Shown piece by piece: positions 54,262 through 63,875 of a DNA stretch of 64,000 bases. Location of the stretch: contig JACOSY010000059.1 of the NCBI GenBank assembly GCA_016178595.1, positions 24,819-88,818 of the forward strand, written 5' to 3'. The stretch is from Ignavibacteria bacterium. Lineage in GTDB: Bacteria > Bacteroidota > Ignavibacteria > UBA10030 > SZUA-254. The notes under the pieces were generated by a model, which saw nothing but the letters and a program-made list of their open reading frames with translations, ran no database searches and was not told where the DNA came from. Made by a program: the position numbers and the translations under genes. Every line of letters starts with the position of its first letter. Position 1 is the stretch's first letter.

Positions 54262-55686
54262 ATGCTCAAGAAGATCGACGACTACCGTTATCTCATACCC
54301 AAATCTTACTTGGCAGGGATGCGAATCGAAGGCTTGATATACGCTGACGATACGCTAATCAAGCAAATCGAAGGCGATCAAACCCAAAAGCAGATTGCAA
54401 ACGTCGCGACGCTTCCCGGATTTGTTGGGCGATCGCTGGCGATGCCCGATGCGCACCAAGGATACGGCTTCTGCATCGGTGGAGTGGCTGCCGCAGACCT
54501 GGAGGAAGGAGTCGTGTCCGCCGGCGGTGTCGGGTTCGATATCAATTGCGGCGTCCGGCTTCTTGCATCGCCATTCCAATTGACCGAAGTGAAACCAAAA
54601 CTCGATCATCTGCTCAATCAACTTTTCAAAGATATTCCTTGCGGAACAGGACGAAAAGGACTACTGGAGATTTCGAAGGCAGAACTCGATCGCGTCCTTC
54701 GCGACGGTGCGCAGTGGGCCGTGGAGAATGGCTGCGGCAATGAAGAGGACACGGCGCGCATCGAAGATTATGGAAAGATACCGGATGTCGATCCTTCGCT
54801 CGTCAGCCACCGCGCGAAGGACCGAGGACACCGGCAGCTTGGCACGCTTGGATCGGGAAATCACTTTCTCGAAATTCAGGTTGTCGATGAAGTCTATGAT
54901 GCCGGCACTGCATCACGCTTCGGCGTACATGAAAACCAGATTGTCGTTTTGATCCACAGCGGCTCGCGCGGCCTCGGTCACCAGGTTTGCACCGATTACC
55001 TTGAGATCATGCAGGATGGCATGAAGAAATACGGCATCTCAGTCGTTGACCGGCAACTCGCCTGTGTTCCGATTCGATCGAAAGAAGGACAGGATTATCT
55101 CAAGGCAATGGCTGCCGCGGCAAACTTTGCCTTCGCGAACCGGCAGATGATGACGCACCGGGCACGCAGTGTATTTCAGCGCGTGCTCGGCAACGGCAGT
55201 TTGAGAATCGTTTACGACGTCTGCCATAATATCGCCAAGAATGAAGAACATGAAATTAACGGTTCACGTAAGAAGGTATTGGTGCATCGAAAGGGAGCGA
55301 CTCGTGCATTCCCGAAAAATCATCCTGTACTTCCCGAGGAGCTGCGAGATGCCGGCCAACCGGTGCTCATTCCCGGAAGCATGGGCACGTTCTCGTATGT
55401 GCTGGTCGGGACAGAACAAGCGATGAAAGAGACTTTTGGCTCCTCGTGCCACGGCGCCGGTCGCGCGAAGAGCAGAACGCAAGCGAAACGCGAGACGACG
55501 GCTGAGCAATTGATAACGGAAATGAAGGAAAAGGGGATCCTTGTCAGAGGAGAAACACGTGCAGGTCTCGTCGAGGAGAAGCCCGATGCATATAAAGACG
55601 TCAGCCGGGTCGTTGATGTTGTGCATGGCGCAGGCATTGCGCGGAAGGTAGCACGACTCAAACCCCTTGCAGTAATGAAAGGATAA
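54262..55686 (+). CDS. rtcB: RNA-splicing ligase RtcB
   Basis: 474 residues from the ATG at 54262; the frame extends upstream only through archease. VGFDINCGVRLL, GTLGSGNHFLEIQ, IHSGSRGLGHQVCTDYLE and the late SSCHGAGRAKSR with the GMP-accepting His are all present. It joins RNA 2',3'-cyclic phosphate (or 3'-phosphate) ends to 5'-OH ends using GTP and manganese. With archease it forms a repair unit for cut tRNA or rRNA. No RtcA or RtcR is seen in the window, so regulation differs from E. coli. Confidence 0.96.
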   Translation: MLKKIDDYRYLIPKSYLAGMRIEGLIYADDTLIKQIEGDQTQKQIANVATLPGFVGRSLAMPDAHQGYGFCIGGVAAADLEEGVVSAGGVGFDINCGVRLLASPFQLTEVKPKLDHLLNQLFKDIPCGTGRKGLLEISKAELDRVLRDGAQWAVENGCGNEEDTARIEDYGKIPDVDPSLVSHRAKDRGHRQLGTLGSGNHFLEIQVVDEVYDAGTASRFGVHENQIVVLIHSGSRGLGHQVCTDYLEIMQDGMKKYGISVVDRQLACVPIRSKEGQDYLKAMAAAANFAFANRQMMTHRARSVFQRVLGNGSLRIVYDVCHNIAKNEEHEINGSRKKVLVHRKGATRAFPKNHPVLPEELRDAGQPVLIPGSMGTFSYVLVGTEQAMKETFGSSCHGAGRAKSRTQAKRETTAEQLITEMKEKGILVRGETRAGLVEEKPDAYKDVSRVVDVVHGAGIARKVARLKPLAVMKG

Positions 55687-55780
55687 TAGTAGATTCTTAT
55701 CGCGATGAAGGTTTGCTTGTACTTGTAGAATAACTCATGGATATTGTGCACCTCAAAACATCATTACGCATCGCTGCCGA

Positions 55781-58700
55781 GTGTTAACCGAACACCAACA
55801 AAAAGCTCTGGACTTTGAGCATCATCTCTCCGTCACAGCGAATGCCGGAGCTGGAAAGACGACGGTGCTCGTCCAACGGTTTGTCGATATTCTTCTCAAA
55901 ACCGGAATACCGGTGAAGCAGCTTGTTGCCATCACGTTTACCGAAAAGGCTGCGAGCGAGTTGCGCAAGAAAGTCGCCGAACATATCGAGCAGAAGATCA
56001 GAAACCCGATCACATCCGGGGAGCGATACGCTCTCGAGTATATTCGCGATCAGTTATCGTCGGCAAACATCGGCACGATTCATTCCTTTTGCGCTCAACT
56101 CCTCCGTGAATTTCCGGTCGAAGCCGATGTCGATGCAGCGTTCATCGTTTTGGAAGGTGTCGATCAACAGTTTCTCGAACAGGAAGCGATGCGGGAGACC
56201 ATTGAATCCATCCTTCGGAAGCCGGAAGAGCCGGTCGAGCGCGACGAGGCCTTGGAAGTTATCCGCATGCTCGGTCAGCGAACGGTGCAATCGTACCTCG
56301 CGGAATTCCTCCGGAAGCATGAACACGTTGATCGCTTGTTGCAGGACGATGGGTGGTTCTCTGAACGGAAGAGGGATGACGAAATACTGGAATTCTGGGG
56401 AAAATCGGTGCGTGAACTTGTCGTTGCGGCACTTGATGATCCGCGATGGATCGACTCGGCGCAAAATATTCTGTCCGTTGCCGCCGGAAAATCTGCAGGA
56501 CAAGCTTCTGCTTTGCTCGGTCAATGGAAGTCGGTTCTTCCGTACAATGAAAAGGTCCGCTTATATCAAGAACTCCGATCGTTAGTGTTCACGCAGAAGG
56601 GAACGCTCCGTAGAGACTTGGTCGGCTCGAAAACGGATGTCTCGTCCATCCGGAAGGATGAACATGTTCTTTCACAGCATCTGAAATCAATTGAGTTTTT
56701 CCTGTCGGCCGGTGACGGTGAAAATTCTTCGAACCAAATTCTTCTTCGGGTGCTTCGCAATCTTCTGAAGCTCTATAAGAAAATTGTTGATCGCTACACG
56801 TTGAAGAAGTACCAGAGTGGTCAATTGGATTTTGACGATCTTCAGCTGCGAACACGAGAGCTTCTTCAACATGCTCAAATTCGGGAACGATTAGCCGGGA
56901 AATATTCCTATATCATGGTTGACGAATACCAAGACACGAATCAGCTCCAGTACGATGTCTTACGCCTGCTGACGTCGAACATTCAGAAGGGAAACCTGTT
57001 TATCGTCGGGGATCCGAAGCAATCCATTTACGGATTCCGAAATGCCGAAGTAGAAATCTTCGAGGCGACCCGGAAAGATATAGTGAAGGCGAATGCTGAT
57101 TGGCAACACGGGAATATTGCACTCGCGGAGAGTTTTCGACTGCTTCCGGCGCTCGTTGACTTTGTTAACCGGGTGTTCTCACAGACGATGGGGAGTGCGA
57201 ATTCCGGCTTTGAGGTCTGCTATGATGAGCTTATCAAGGGGCGTACAAATTCGTCGGAAGGACGCGTCGAATTCTTACTCATCTCTTCTGCAAACAAAGA
57301 GGAAGCTCGTGAAGCGGACGCAGTATCAGTCGAGTGTAGGTCGATTGCTCGTCGGATTGTTGAGCTAGTCGATGCAGGTTGCGAGGTCTTCGGAACGAAA
57401 AATGAGCAGGCCCATCCCTTCCAGTTCAAGGATGCGGCAATTCTCCTGAGAGGTCGCAGCCACTTGCGGAAATTGGAAAAGGCATTGGTGGAGTGTGGCG
57501 TCCCCTACCAGCTTTCCGGTGGCATCGGGTTCTATCAAACACAGGAAGTGTTCGACTTCCTCAATTACTTCTCCTTCCTTCTCAATCGCGATGATGACGT
57601 TGCGCTTGTTGGAGTGCTTCGCTCGCCGTTCTTTGTCGTCTCTGATGCCGAACTCTTTGGGGTCTCGCTCATCAGTGGAAGTGAGAGCTTGTGGGAGAAA
57701 ATGAAACGGTACGTAAAGCGATCCGAGGCAAGCGTGGGAGTTCAACGTGCTGTGAATACTTTGCAAGAGGATCTGGCGATTGCAAACCGTCTTCCAATCC
57801 CCTTCCTTGTGCAGCGTATTTTCCACCAAACGGGCTGGCACGGAACGGTTGCCGGGTTAACGTTCGGCATACAGCATTCAGCAAATATTCAAAAGCTTCT
57901 TCGCATCGCGAGAGAATTCGAAGGGAAAGGCTTCCTCTCGCTGTACGACTTTGTGGAGCGACTCCGGACTCTTGCGACCCACGAAGAACGAGAAGGACAA
58001 GCGACCGTTGAGCCCAGCGGCAACTGTGTACAGATCATGACCATTCATGCAGCGAAAGGCTTAGAGTTCCCAGTTGTGTTCCTTCCATTCACCCACCAAG
58101 AATTCCGTTATGATGCCGCGCCATATATCGATCATGAATTGGGAATTGCTTTCAAAGTAAAGGATGAAACGGATTACAACCAGGAGATCGTTCCACCGTT
58201 CTTCCACTTCTTGAGGCGAAGAAAGAGGGCAAAGACGGAGGCGGAAGAGAAGAGGATTTTTTACGTCGGATGTACGCGCGCGAGGGACATTCTCGTCCTC
58301 TCGGGTAATTATGACCCAGATTCCAGCCACTCGTGCTACTTACGATGGACTTTAGAAGGTCTGGGACTGGGAACCGGGTTCCTCACACCCGGGCCTCTAA
58401 CGCTTCCGCCAGTTCGGATGAAAATTTTGGATCAGAAAGATCATCGATTGACACTTATGGAAATTCAGCACTCTCTGGAGATAAATATTTTGCTCGCGGA
58501 CGAACACGCGCATGCTCCGGCTTTTAATGAGAAGGGAAAGCACGAAGACGTGCCGAATCGGAAAACTTGCATTGAACCGCTCACAACGCAGCCGCGAGGC
58601 GAATTCTTTTCCGCAACGCAGATCCGAACCTATATGGAATGTCCGGCGAAGTATTATTTGAAGTATTGTTTGGGCTTGCCGGAGCAGAACGCAGTTCCGT

Positions 58701-59389
58701 ATTCTTTCGACGAGGAAGAAGATGCGAACGACGCCATTCGTGGAGAACTCCTCGGATCGATCACCCATGGCATTTTGGAGGAGATTGAGACTTCAGCAAT
58801 AGATCGTCAGGAATTACGGCAGAGAATCGAACGACGCATCGCAGTTCAATCGGTCATTCCCGAGCATGAGAAAAAAAAATATGTTGAAGCAACCGTGCGG
58901 AATGTTTTCGGATTTCTCGATTCTGAATTTGGGAGGCGTGCGCTTTCGTCACACGAGACAAAACTCGAATATTCCTTGTCTCTTGCATTCGAAAATGACT
59001 TCCTTGTCGGAACAATCGATAGGCTCTACCGCGGCTTGGATTCTCAGTGGTGCATCATCGATTACAAAACAGATACTATTTCATTGGAGGAAATTCATCG
59101 AAGAGCGGAGATTTACAAACAGCAAATTGCAGTCTATGCGATCCTGGTGAGTCGGCTCTATCGCCAATCCACTGTGCCGGCATCGATCGTCTTCCTCCGA
59201 CATCCTGATTCTCCTATTCATTTTCTCTATACCTCGTCGGACCTCAATATGTTTGAAGGAATGATCCGGCGAATGATTCATAGTATTAGGGAGAATCGCT
59301 TCGAGCCAAAGGAGGAACCAGCCTGTGCAACGTGCTCATACCAATCAGGTGGGCAATGCATCTTATACAATCAGTATCTTAGTATTTAA
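55781..59389 (+). CDS. UvrD/RecB-family helicase with C-terminal Fe-S type nuclease (AddA-like)
   Basis: 1202 residues starting at GTG. The helicase has Walker A TANAGAGKTTVL (19-30), Walker B IMVDEYQDTNQLQ, VGDPKQSIYGFRNAE and late motif EEKRIFYVGCTRARD. The C-terminal nuclease of the RecB/PDDEXK_1 type has DRLYRGLDSQWCIIDYKTD. Cysteines in MECPAKYYLKYC before it and CATCSYQSGGQC after it match the layout of a four-cysteine iron-sulfur nuclease as in AddB or Cas4. It should resect or degrade double-stranded DNA ends for recombination. No addB-like partner is adjacent, though the gene could lie elsewhere. Confidence 0.9.
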   Translation: MLTEHQQKALDFEHHLSVTANAGAGKTTVLVQRFVDILLKTGIPVKQLVAITFTEKAASELRKKVAEHIEQKIRNPITSGERYALEYIRDQLSSANIGTIHSFCAQLLREFPVEADVDAAFIVLEGVDQQFLEQEAMRETIESILRKPEEPVERDEALEVIRMLGQRTVQSYLAEFLRKHEHVDRLLQDDGWFSERKRDDEILEFWGKSVRELVVAALDDPRWIDSAQNILSVAAGKSAGQASALLGQWKSVLPYNEKVRLYQELRSLVFTQKGTLRRDLVGSKTDVSSIRKDEHVLSQHLKSIEFFLSAGDGENSSNQILLRVLRNLLKLYKKIVDRYTLKKYQSGQLDFDDLQLRTRELLQHAQIRERLAGKYSYIMVDEYQDTNQLQYDVLRLLTSNIQKGNLFIVGDPKQSIYGFRNAEVEIFEATRKDIVKANADWQHGNIALAESFRLLPALVDFVNRVFSQTMGSANSGFEVCYDELIKGRTNSSEGRVEFLLISSANKEEAREADAVSVECRSIARRIVELVDAGCEVFGTKNEQAHPFQFKDAAILLRGRSHLRKLEKALVECGVPYQLSGGIGFYQTQEVFDFLNYFSFLLNRDDDVALVGVLRSPFFVVSDAELFGVSLISGSESLWEKMKRYVKRSEASVGVQRAVNTLQEDLAIANRLPIPFLVQRIFHQTGWHGTVAGLTFGIQHSANIQKLLRIAREFEGKGFLSLYDFVERLRTLATHEEREGQATVEPSGNCVQIMTIHAAKGLEFPVVFLPFTHQEFRYDAAPYIDHELGIAFKVKDETDYNQEIVPPFFHFLRRRKRAKTEAEEKRIFYVGCTRARDILVLSGNYDPDSSHSCYLRWTLEGLGLGTGFLTPGPLTLPPVRMKILDQKDHRLTLMEIQHSLEINILLADEHAHAPAFNEKGKHEDVPNRKTCIEPLTTQPRGEFFSATQIRTYMECPAKYYLKYCLGLPEQNAVPYSFDEEEDANDAIRGELLGSITHGILEEIETSAIDRQELRQRIERRIAVQSVIPEHEKKKYVEATVRNVFGFLDSEFGRRALSSHETKLEYSLSLAFENDFLVGTIDRLYRGLDSQWCIIDYKTDTISLEEIHRRAEIYKQQIAVYAILVSRLYRQSTVPASIVFLRHPDSPIHFLYTSSDLNMFEGMIRRMIHSIRENRFEPKEEPACATCSYQSGGQCILYNQYLSI

Positions 59390-59690
59390 AATCCGTTTAA
59401 ATACAGCTATTTAGCCAACTTTCTCCTTTCGGACTACTCTGTCTCTTCTGTCTCTATTGTGGACAGCTTTACAAAAGAAGCCAAATATAGCTTTCCTGTA
59501 TGAATCCCTTCGTGGGTAAGGTGTGGATAACTGCCAAGTCTTTATATTTTAGTAATTAATGGTTACACCTCAAGCCTTTCTTAAAAAAGTGCTTGCATCT
59601 TATTATAAAAATACGTAACCTTCAGGCGTTTCTTTGCTCGGCCTACCCATCCGGGCTCTTCCAATTCTCTGAATAGTTTATGGACAGAAT
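59390..59690. other. Intergenic region before the hybrid kinase
   Basis: 301 bases, AT-rich. It includes one perfect DnaA-box-like TGTGGATAA (59522-59530) and a T/A-rich stretch near 59600-59622 that might hold a promoter. There is no convincing gene or hairpin. Confidence 0.45.
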
Positions 59691-62108
59691 ATGAATTCAT
59701 CTCAAAAATATGAAGAAATACTCGAAGGTATTTCAGGCGGTTTCTTTGCACTTGACGGAGATTATCGATTCACGTATTGGAATCGAGCGGCTGAAGAAGG
59801 AACCGGTCTGAAACGGGAGCAAGTTTTGGGCAAGAATGTCTTCGAGATTTTTCCGAATGCACGTGATGCCGAACTGGGCGAACGATACCGCACGGCAATG
59901 GAAAAGAAAACCTTCCAGAGTATCGAGACGTCGTATCGTGATGAGCGCTTCGAGGCGTGGTATGATATCCGGGTATATCCGACAGAAAGCGGCATTTCAG
60001 TTTTCTTCCAGGATATCACCGAGCAAAAGCGCCAGCAACGGCAGAAAGAAATGTTGATGGAGGTTTCGCACGTTATCAACATTGCCCCACATCTTGACGA
60101 CCTTTGTTTAAACGCCGGTGAGCGGATCGCCGAGTTCATGGAAATCCCTTCCAAGTTCGTATGCATCTATCGTTACGATCAACGTTCTTCGCTCCTTCAC
60201 CTGATGGCACCATCGCTCGTCGATGTCCGTGTCGATCCTGAAGTAGAACATCAGATTGTTGACGAGAAATCATCGACCATTGCCGTCCGGACCGCCCTCG
60301 AAAAGAAGACCGTTGTATCGGATGAGCTCTCACGAAGCTCAATTGCCGCGTATTTTCTCAGTGAAACGGATGAGCTCCGGCTGAAAACACTGATTTCCAT
60401 CCCACTCATGGTTCAGAACGAATTGCAGGGTGTGCTGGAGGTACTTTCTCCAAAAGTGGACAAGTATGTCGATGAAGAACTGAAAATGCTCTCCATCATT
60501 TCGAACGAACTTTCCATAGGGATGAGCCGCAAGCGCCTTATGGATGAGATTACGATTAAGAACATCGAGTTGGAGAACGAAAAGAAGAGGTCCGATGATG
60601 CGAATGAAACCTTGAAACGGTTTCTTGCCACTTTCAGTCACGAGCTTCGTGCCCCACTGAATGCCATCGTCGGCTTTTCGGAAATTCTCACCAACGACTT
60701 GGAATCATTACCCGGTGAAAAGGTGAGCGATTTCATGAAAAATATCAATGAAAGTGGAAAGCATCTTCAGGGACTGATTAACGACATCCTTGATCTCTCC
60801 AAGATTGAAGCCGGGAAGATGGAATTGCACGTCGAAGCTTACCCGATCTCTTATTTCACCGAAAGCGTTACACGGGTCATGCAGGCGGCAATGCGGCACA
60901 AGAATGTCACCCTCGATTGGAAGATAGCTCCCGACGTCGATCAACTTGTCGTTGACCAGACACGATTCAAGCAGATACTTGTCAACCTCGTTTCCAACGC
61001 GATCAAGTACAGCAATAAGGACGGAATGGTTTCGGTTTCCATGCGCAGGTTCGTCAATGAGATTGAAGTGGAAGTGAAGGATGAAGGCGTTGGAATCAAG
61101 CCGGAAGATCTTTCAAGACTCTTCCACGCATTCCAACAGGGGAAAAATGCGCACGGTTCCAAAGAAGGCACCGGTCTCGGCTTAGTGATCACAAAACGTC
61201 TTGTGGAACTCCATGGCGGTCGTATTTGGGTAGAGAGTGAGTGGGGAAAGGGTTCGACATTCCATTTCCGTGTTCCGATGGTCGTCGCCGGTGAAGTAGT
61301 CGAATCAGCCGATCAACTGTTACGCATTGTAGCCGACCAGCCGATCACCATGCCGGATGGGGAGAAGCCGCTTGTTCTCATTATCGAGGATAATGTCCAG
61401 GCAGGCCAGCTCATTCAAATGTATCTTCAGGAAGCCGGCTATCGGACTGAGATTGCCCGTGACGGCGCCGAAGGTCTCGAAAAAGCGAAACACCTTAAGC
61501 CACACATCATTACGCTTGATATGATTATGCCGATCAAAGATGGTTGGCAGGTACTCAAAGAACTCAAGCGACATCCCATTTGCAAAAATATCCCGATCAT
61601 CATTATTTCCATTGCTGACGAAAAGAAGCTTGGCTTCAGCATGGGTGCTGTGGATTATTTCGTCAAGCCGGTCAATCGCGAGGATCTCCTCAGGGCAATT
61701 CAGAAGATTCCGCATCATGCGGGAAACCACAAGGATCATCCCAAGGTTCTTATCATCGATGACGATCAAACTGCCGCAGAATTGATTCAGGTGATCCTGG
61801 AAGCAGAAGGATATGAAGTCCTCAAAACAATGAATGGGAAGGAAGGAGTTCGACTCGCCGCCTCCGAGCATCCGGATTTGATCATTCTCGATCTCATCAT
61901 GCCCGACATCTCGGGCTTCAATGTCGCGTTCCAATTGAAGCAACAACAGGCGACCCGGAATGTTCCCATCATCATACTCACCTCGATGGAGATCGATGAC
62001 GACACACGTGAGCAGATGCAGGGATTTATTTCATCGATCATGAGCAAATCCCGCTTCACGAAGAAGGACCTTCTCCGCGAGATTAGCAGTATCGAAAAGA
62101 TGAGGTAG
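59691..62108 (+). CDS. Cytosolic hybrid histidine kinase (PAS-GAF-HK-REC-REC)
   Basis: 805 residues, no membrane segment. PAS at about 5-115 (GGFFALDGDYRFTYWNRAAE), GAF at ~120-280, HisKA with H317 (LATFSHELRAPLNAI), ATPase with NLVSNAIKYSN, KDEGVGI and GTGLGLVITKRLVE. Two receiver domains follow, about 560-675 (LIIEDN, ITLDMIMP) and 687-803 (LIIDDDQTAAELIQ, IILDLIMPD). It ends without an effector domain. Phosphate may be relayed between the receivers or to an outside partner. The PAS and GAF domains suggest a soluble signal such as a small ligand, but this is not visible. Confidence 0.95.
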   Translation: MNSSQKYEEILEGISGGFFALDGDYRFTYWNRAAEEGTGLKREQVLGKNVFEIFPNARDAELGERYRTAMEKKTFQSIETSYRDERFEAWYDIRVYPTESGISVFFQDITEQKRQQRQKEMLMEVSHVINIAPHLDDLCLNAGERIAEFMEIPSKFVCIYRYDQRSSLLHLMAPSLVDVRVDPEVEHQIVDEKSSTIAVRTALEKKTVVSDELSRSSIAAYFLSETDELRLKTLISIPLMVQNELQGVLEVLSPKVDKYVDEELKMLSIISNELSIGMSRKRLMDEITIKNIELENEKKRSDDANETLKRFLATFSHELRAPLNAIVGFSEILTNDLESLPGEKVSDFMKNINESGKHLQGLINDILDLSKIEAGKMELHVEAYPISYFTESVTRVMQAAMRHKNVTLDWKIAPDVDQLVVDQTRFKQILVNLVSNAIKYSNKDGMVSVSMRRFVNEIEVEVKDEGVGIKPEDLSRLFHAFQQGKNAHGSKEGTGLGLVITKRLVELHGGRIWVESEWGKGSTFHFRVPMVVAGEVVESADQLLRIVADQPITMPDGEKPLVLIIEDNVQAGQLIQMYLQEAGYRTEIARDGAEGLEKAKHLKPHIITLDMIMPIKDGWQVLKELKRHPICKNIPIIIISIADEKKLGFSMGAVDYFVKPVNREDLLRAIQKIPHHAGNHKDHPKVLIIDDDQTAAELIQVILEAEGYEVLKTMNGKEGVRLAASEHPDLIILDLIMPDISGFNVAFQLKQQQATRNVPIIILTSMEIDDDTREQMQGFISSIMSKSRFTKKDLLREISSIEKMR

Positions 62109-62151
62109 AAGGATTTGGCCGGGGCCGCCCACGGGGGTGGGTCTGAAGTTT

Positions 62152-63612
62152 TCACCGCAGGATCACTAACTTCCTTACCTCTGTAAAGAATTCTGTCCGT
62201 AGCTGGTAGAAGTAGACGCCGCTTGGATAATTCCCGGCATCGAATGCAAAGTCGTATCGTGCTGCTTGTTCAATCTCGTCTACGAGTGTCGCAACCTCCT
62301 GGCCGAGAAGGTTGTAGACGGCGAGCCGTACGTGGGTTAGCTCCGGAATGTCATACCGGATGTGTGTCGATCCATTGAATGGGTTAGGATAGTTCTGCAG
62401 GAGCGAAAATGTCGGTGGAGGTTTTGTGATCGAATTCGGATCCTCGGTAAGAGTTCCGCGACGGTAGACGATCTCTATATTTCCAGCGATACTTTCGGTC
62501 CATGCCACATGAACACGATTCCCCGCAATCGCTACGGTAGGTTCCCCGACAATAGTCCCGGCTGTTGGCGTATCAACGTTGCAGAACGTTGCCCCGTAAT
62601 CGTTGCTGTTCTGGAAACGAATGTCACGAGTACTGCCGCGATCATTATCCCACACCGCCGAGACGAATTCACTGCCGGCTGCAATATCCGAGAAAACTCC
62701 ACTCGCATCCGGCGCCAGAAGCTGCTCCGGTCTCCAGGAATAGCCCGCGTTCTTGCTTCGACGAAATATGATCTTTCCCTTTTCACTCCAGATCGCGAAG
62801 AGATCCCCGCGCTCGTTTGCGGCAAGCCTTGGTCGCAGGGATGGCAGGGTATCCTCTTTCGAAAGAATTTCAGGGCCAAACCAGCTCGTGCTTGATGTAT
62901 AACTGAAGAAGTAGCCCACCTCCGAAGTACGGTCGGTTGTGACCGGACCGATGCCATGCAACTGGTCTCGCACCAGTACAAGCGCCGTAAGGTGCGGTGC
63001 AGCGGATGATCTGACATTCCAGGAGAGGCCGGCATTCGTACTGGCGAGAAGACCGGCTCCGCGAATTCGCAGGTTGCTGTAATGAATGTAGACACTCGAG
63101 TCACTGGCGACGATGATATCTGGCCGCGTCTCGCGCAAGAGTGCTCGCATTGGTTCCCACGTTATCCCGCCATCGATGCTTCGGAGGAGGACGGTCCCGT
63201 AGAACGTGTCGATAACTGCGAGGGCAGCGACATAGACGATGCTGCCGGCACATGCTACAATTGCCGGCGACAGGGCGCTCTCCAACGGAAGCAGCGTTTG
63301 CTGTGCGCCGAATGTCGATCCACCGTCCATACTGCGGCTGTACTGAATGCCGTCACTGCCGACTGTTCCGAGTGTATCGAATCCGTACCACACGATATGC
63401 ACCGTGTCACCCGATAGTGCTATCTGCGGCTTGTTCGAGAGTACCGAATCGAATGAGATTTGTACGGCAGCATTCCATTCGACATTGCACGTGGCGGTTT
63501 GGGCGGCGGAAAAACAGGCAAAAGAAAAGAGAAGAAAAATGAAAATAAGAATGCGGGGTCGATTACGCCCCACGATTGAAGTGGTTATGAAGTGGAGCCA
63601 GGAACGTCTCAC
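62152..63612 (-). CDS. T9SS-exported Asp-box (BNR) repeat protein
   Basis: 486 residues from the GTG at 63612 with a GGGGGAT ribosome site. Signal segment at about 20-38. Five Asp-box-like motifs are seen: SRSMDGGSTF, LRSIDGGITW, LASTNAGLSW, RRSKNAGYSW and QNSNDYGATF. They suggest a six-bladed sialidase-type propeller. The catalytic arginines and Tyr/Glu of sialidases were not identified, so an enzyme role is doubtful. The C-terminus is a T9SS type A sorting domain (NYPNPFNGSTHIRY, YNLLGQEVATLV, SGVYFYQL, RKLVILR). A promoter and a MITE-like element lie just upstream. Confidence 0.83.
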   Translation of the reverse strand: MRRSWLHFITTSIVGRNRPRILIFIFLLFSFACFSAAQTATCNVEWNAAVQISFDSVLSNKPQIALSGDTVHIVWYGFDTLGTVGSDGIQYSRSMDGGSTFGAQQTLLPLESALSPAIVACAGSIVYVAALAVIDTFYGTVLLRSIDGGITWEPMRALLRETRPDIIVASDSSVYIHYSNLRIRGAGLLASTNAGLSWNVRSSAAPHLTALVLVRDQLHGIGPVTTDRTSEVGYFFSYTSSTSWFGPEILSKEDTLPSLRPRLAANERGDLFAIWSEKGKIIFRRSKNAGYSWRPEQLLAPDASGVFSDIAAGSEFVSAVWDNDRGSTRDIRFQNSNDYGATFCNVDTPTAGTIVGEPTVAIAGNRVHVAWTESIAGNIEIVYRRGTLTEDPNSITKPPPTFSLLQNYPNPFNGSTHIRYDIPELTHVRLAVYNLLGQEVATLVDEIEQAARYDFAFDAGNYPSGVYFYQLRTEFFTEVRKLVILR

Positions 63613-63638
63613 GCAATCCCCCTATCTGGATATGATAA

Positions 63639-63667
63639 AGTATAGCCAGAAAATGGCAGAGTTGCAA
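63639..63667 (-). promoter_or_regulatory. Promoter of the Asp-box T9SS gene
   Basis: Minus-strand TTGCAA (63662-63667), 17 bases, TATACT (63639-63644). The -35 overlaps the target duplication of the adjacent MITE-like element. Confidence 0.6.
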
Positions 63668-63673
63668 GGTTGA

Positions 63674-63866
63674 GTAGTGTATCAGTTTGAAAAATGTCGA
63701 GAGTGAGCCAAGTTAATCAGACCTCACCCGTGGCCCTCTCCTGTGAGGAGAGGGCGTTTACGCACCCGCGTATACGTATGCAAAGCCATTTCATCCTCTC
63801 CTATTAGGAGAGGATTATAGGTGAGGTCTCCTGTGGACTTCTTTCTTCTGAAACTGATACACTACC
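63674..63866. mobile_element. MITE-like element with 15-bp terminal inverted repeats and target duplication
   Basis: Ends GTAGTGTATCAGTTT (63674-63688) and AAACTGATACACTAC (63851-63865) are perfect inverted repeats. CAAGGTTGA flanks the element on both sides (63665-63673 and 63867-63875), as expected for a 9-bp target duplication. Inside are GACCTCACC/GGTGAGGTC (63720-63728, 63820-63828) and the stems CCCTCTCCT/AGGAGAGGG and ATCCTCTCCT/AGGAGAGGAT. It encodes no protein, so it would need a transposase from elsewhere. Confidence 0.75.
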
Positions 63867-63875
63867 CAAGGTTGA

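Noticed and set aside
59522..59530. Perfect DnaA box TGTGGATAA
   Set aside because: A single 9-mer is expected about once in 130 kb per strand by chance; no cluster, AT-rich unwinding site or dnaA/dnaN/parAB gene is nearby, so it is not an origin.
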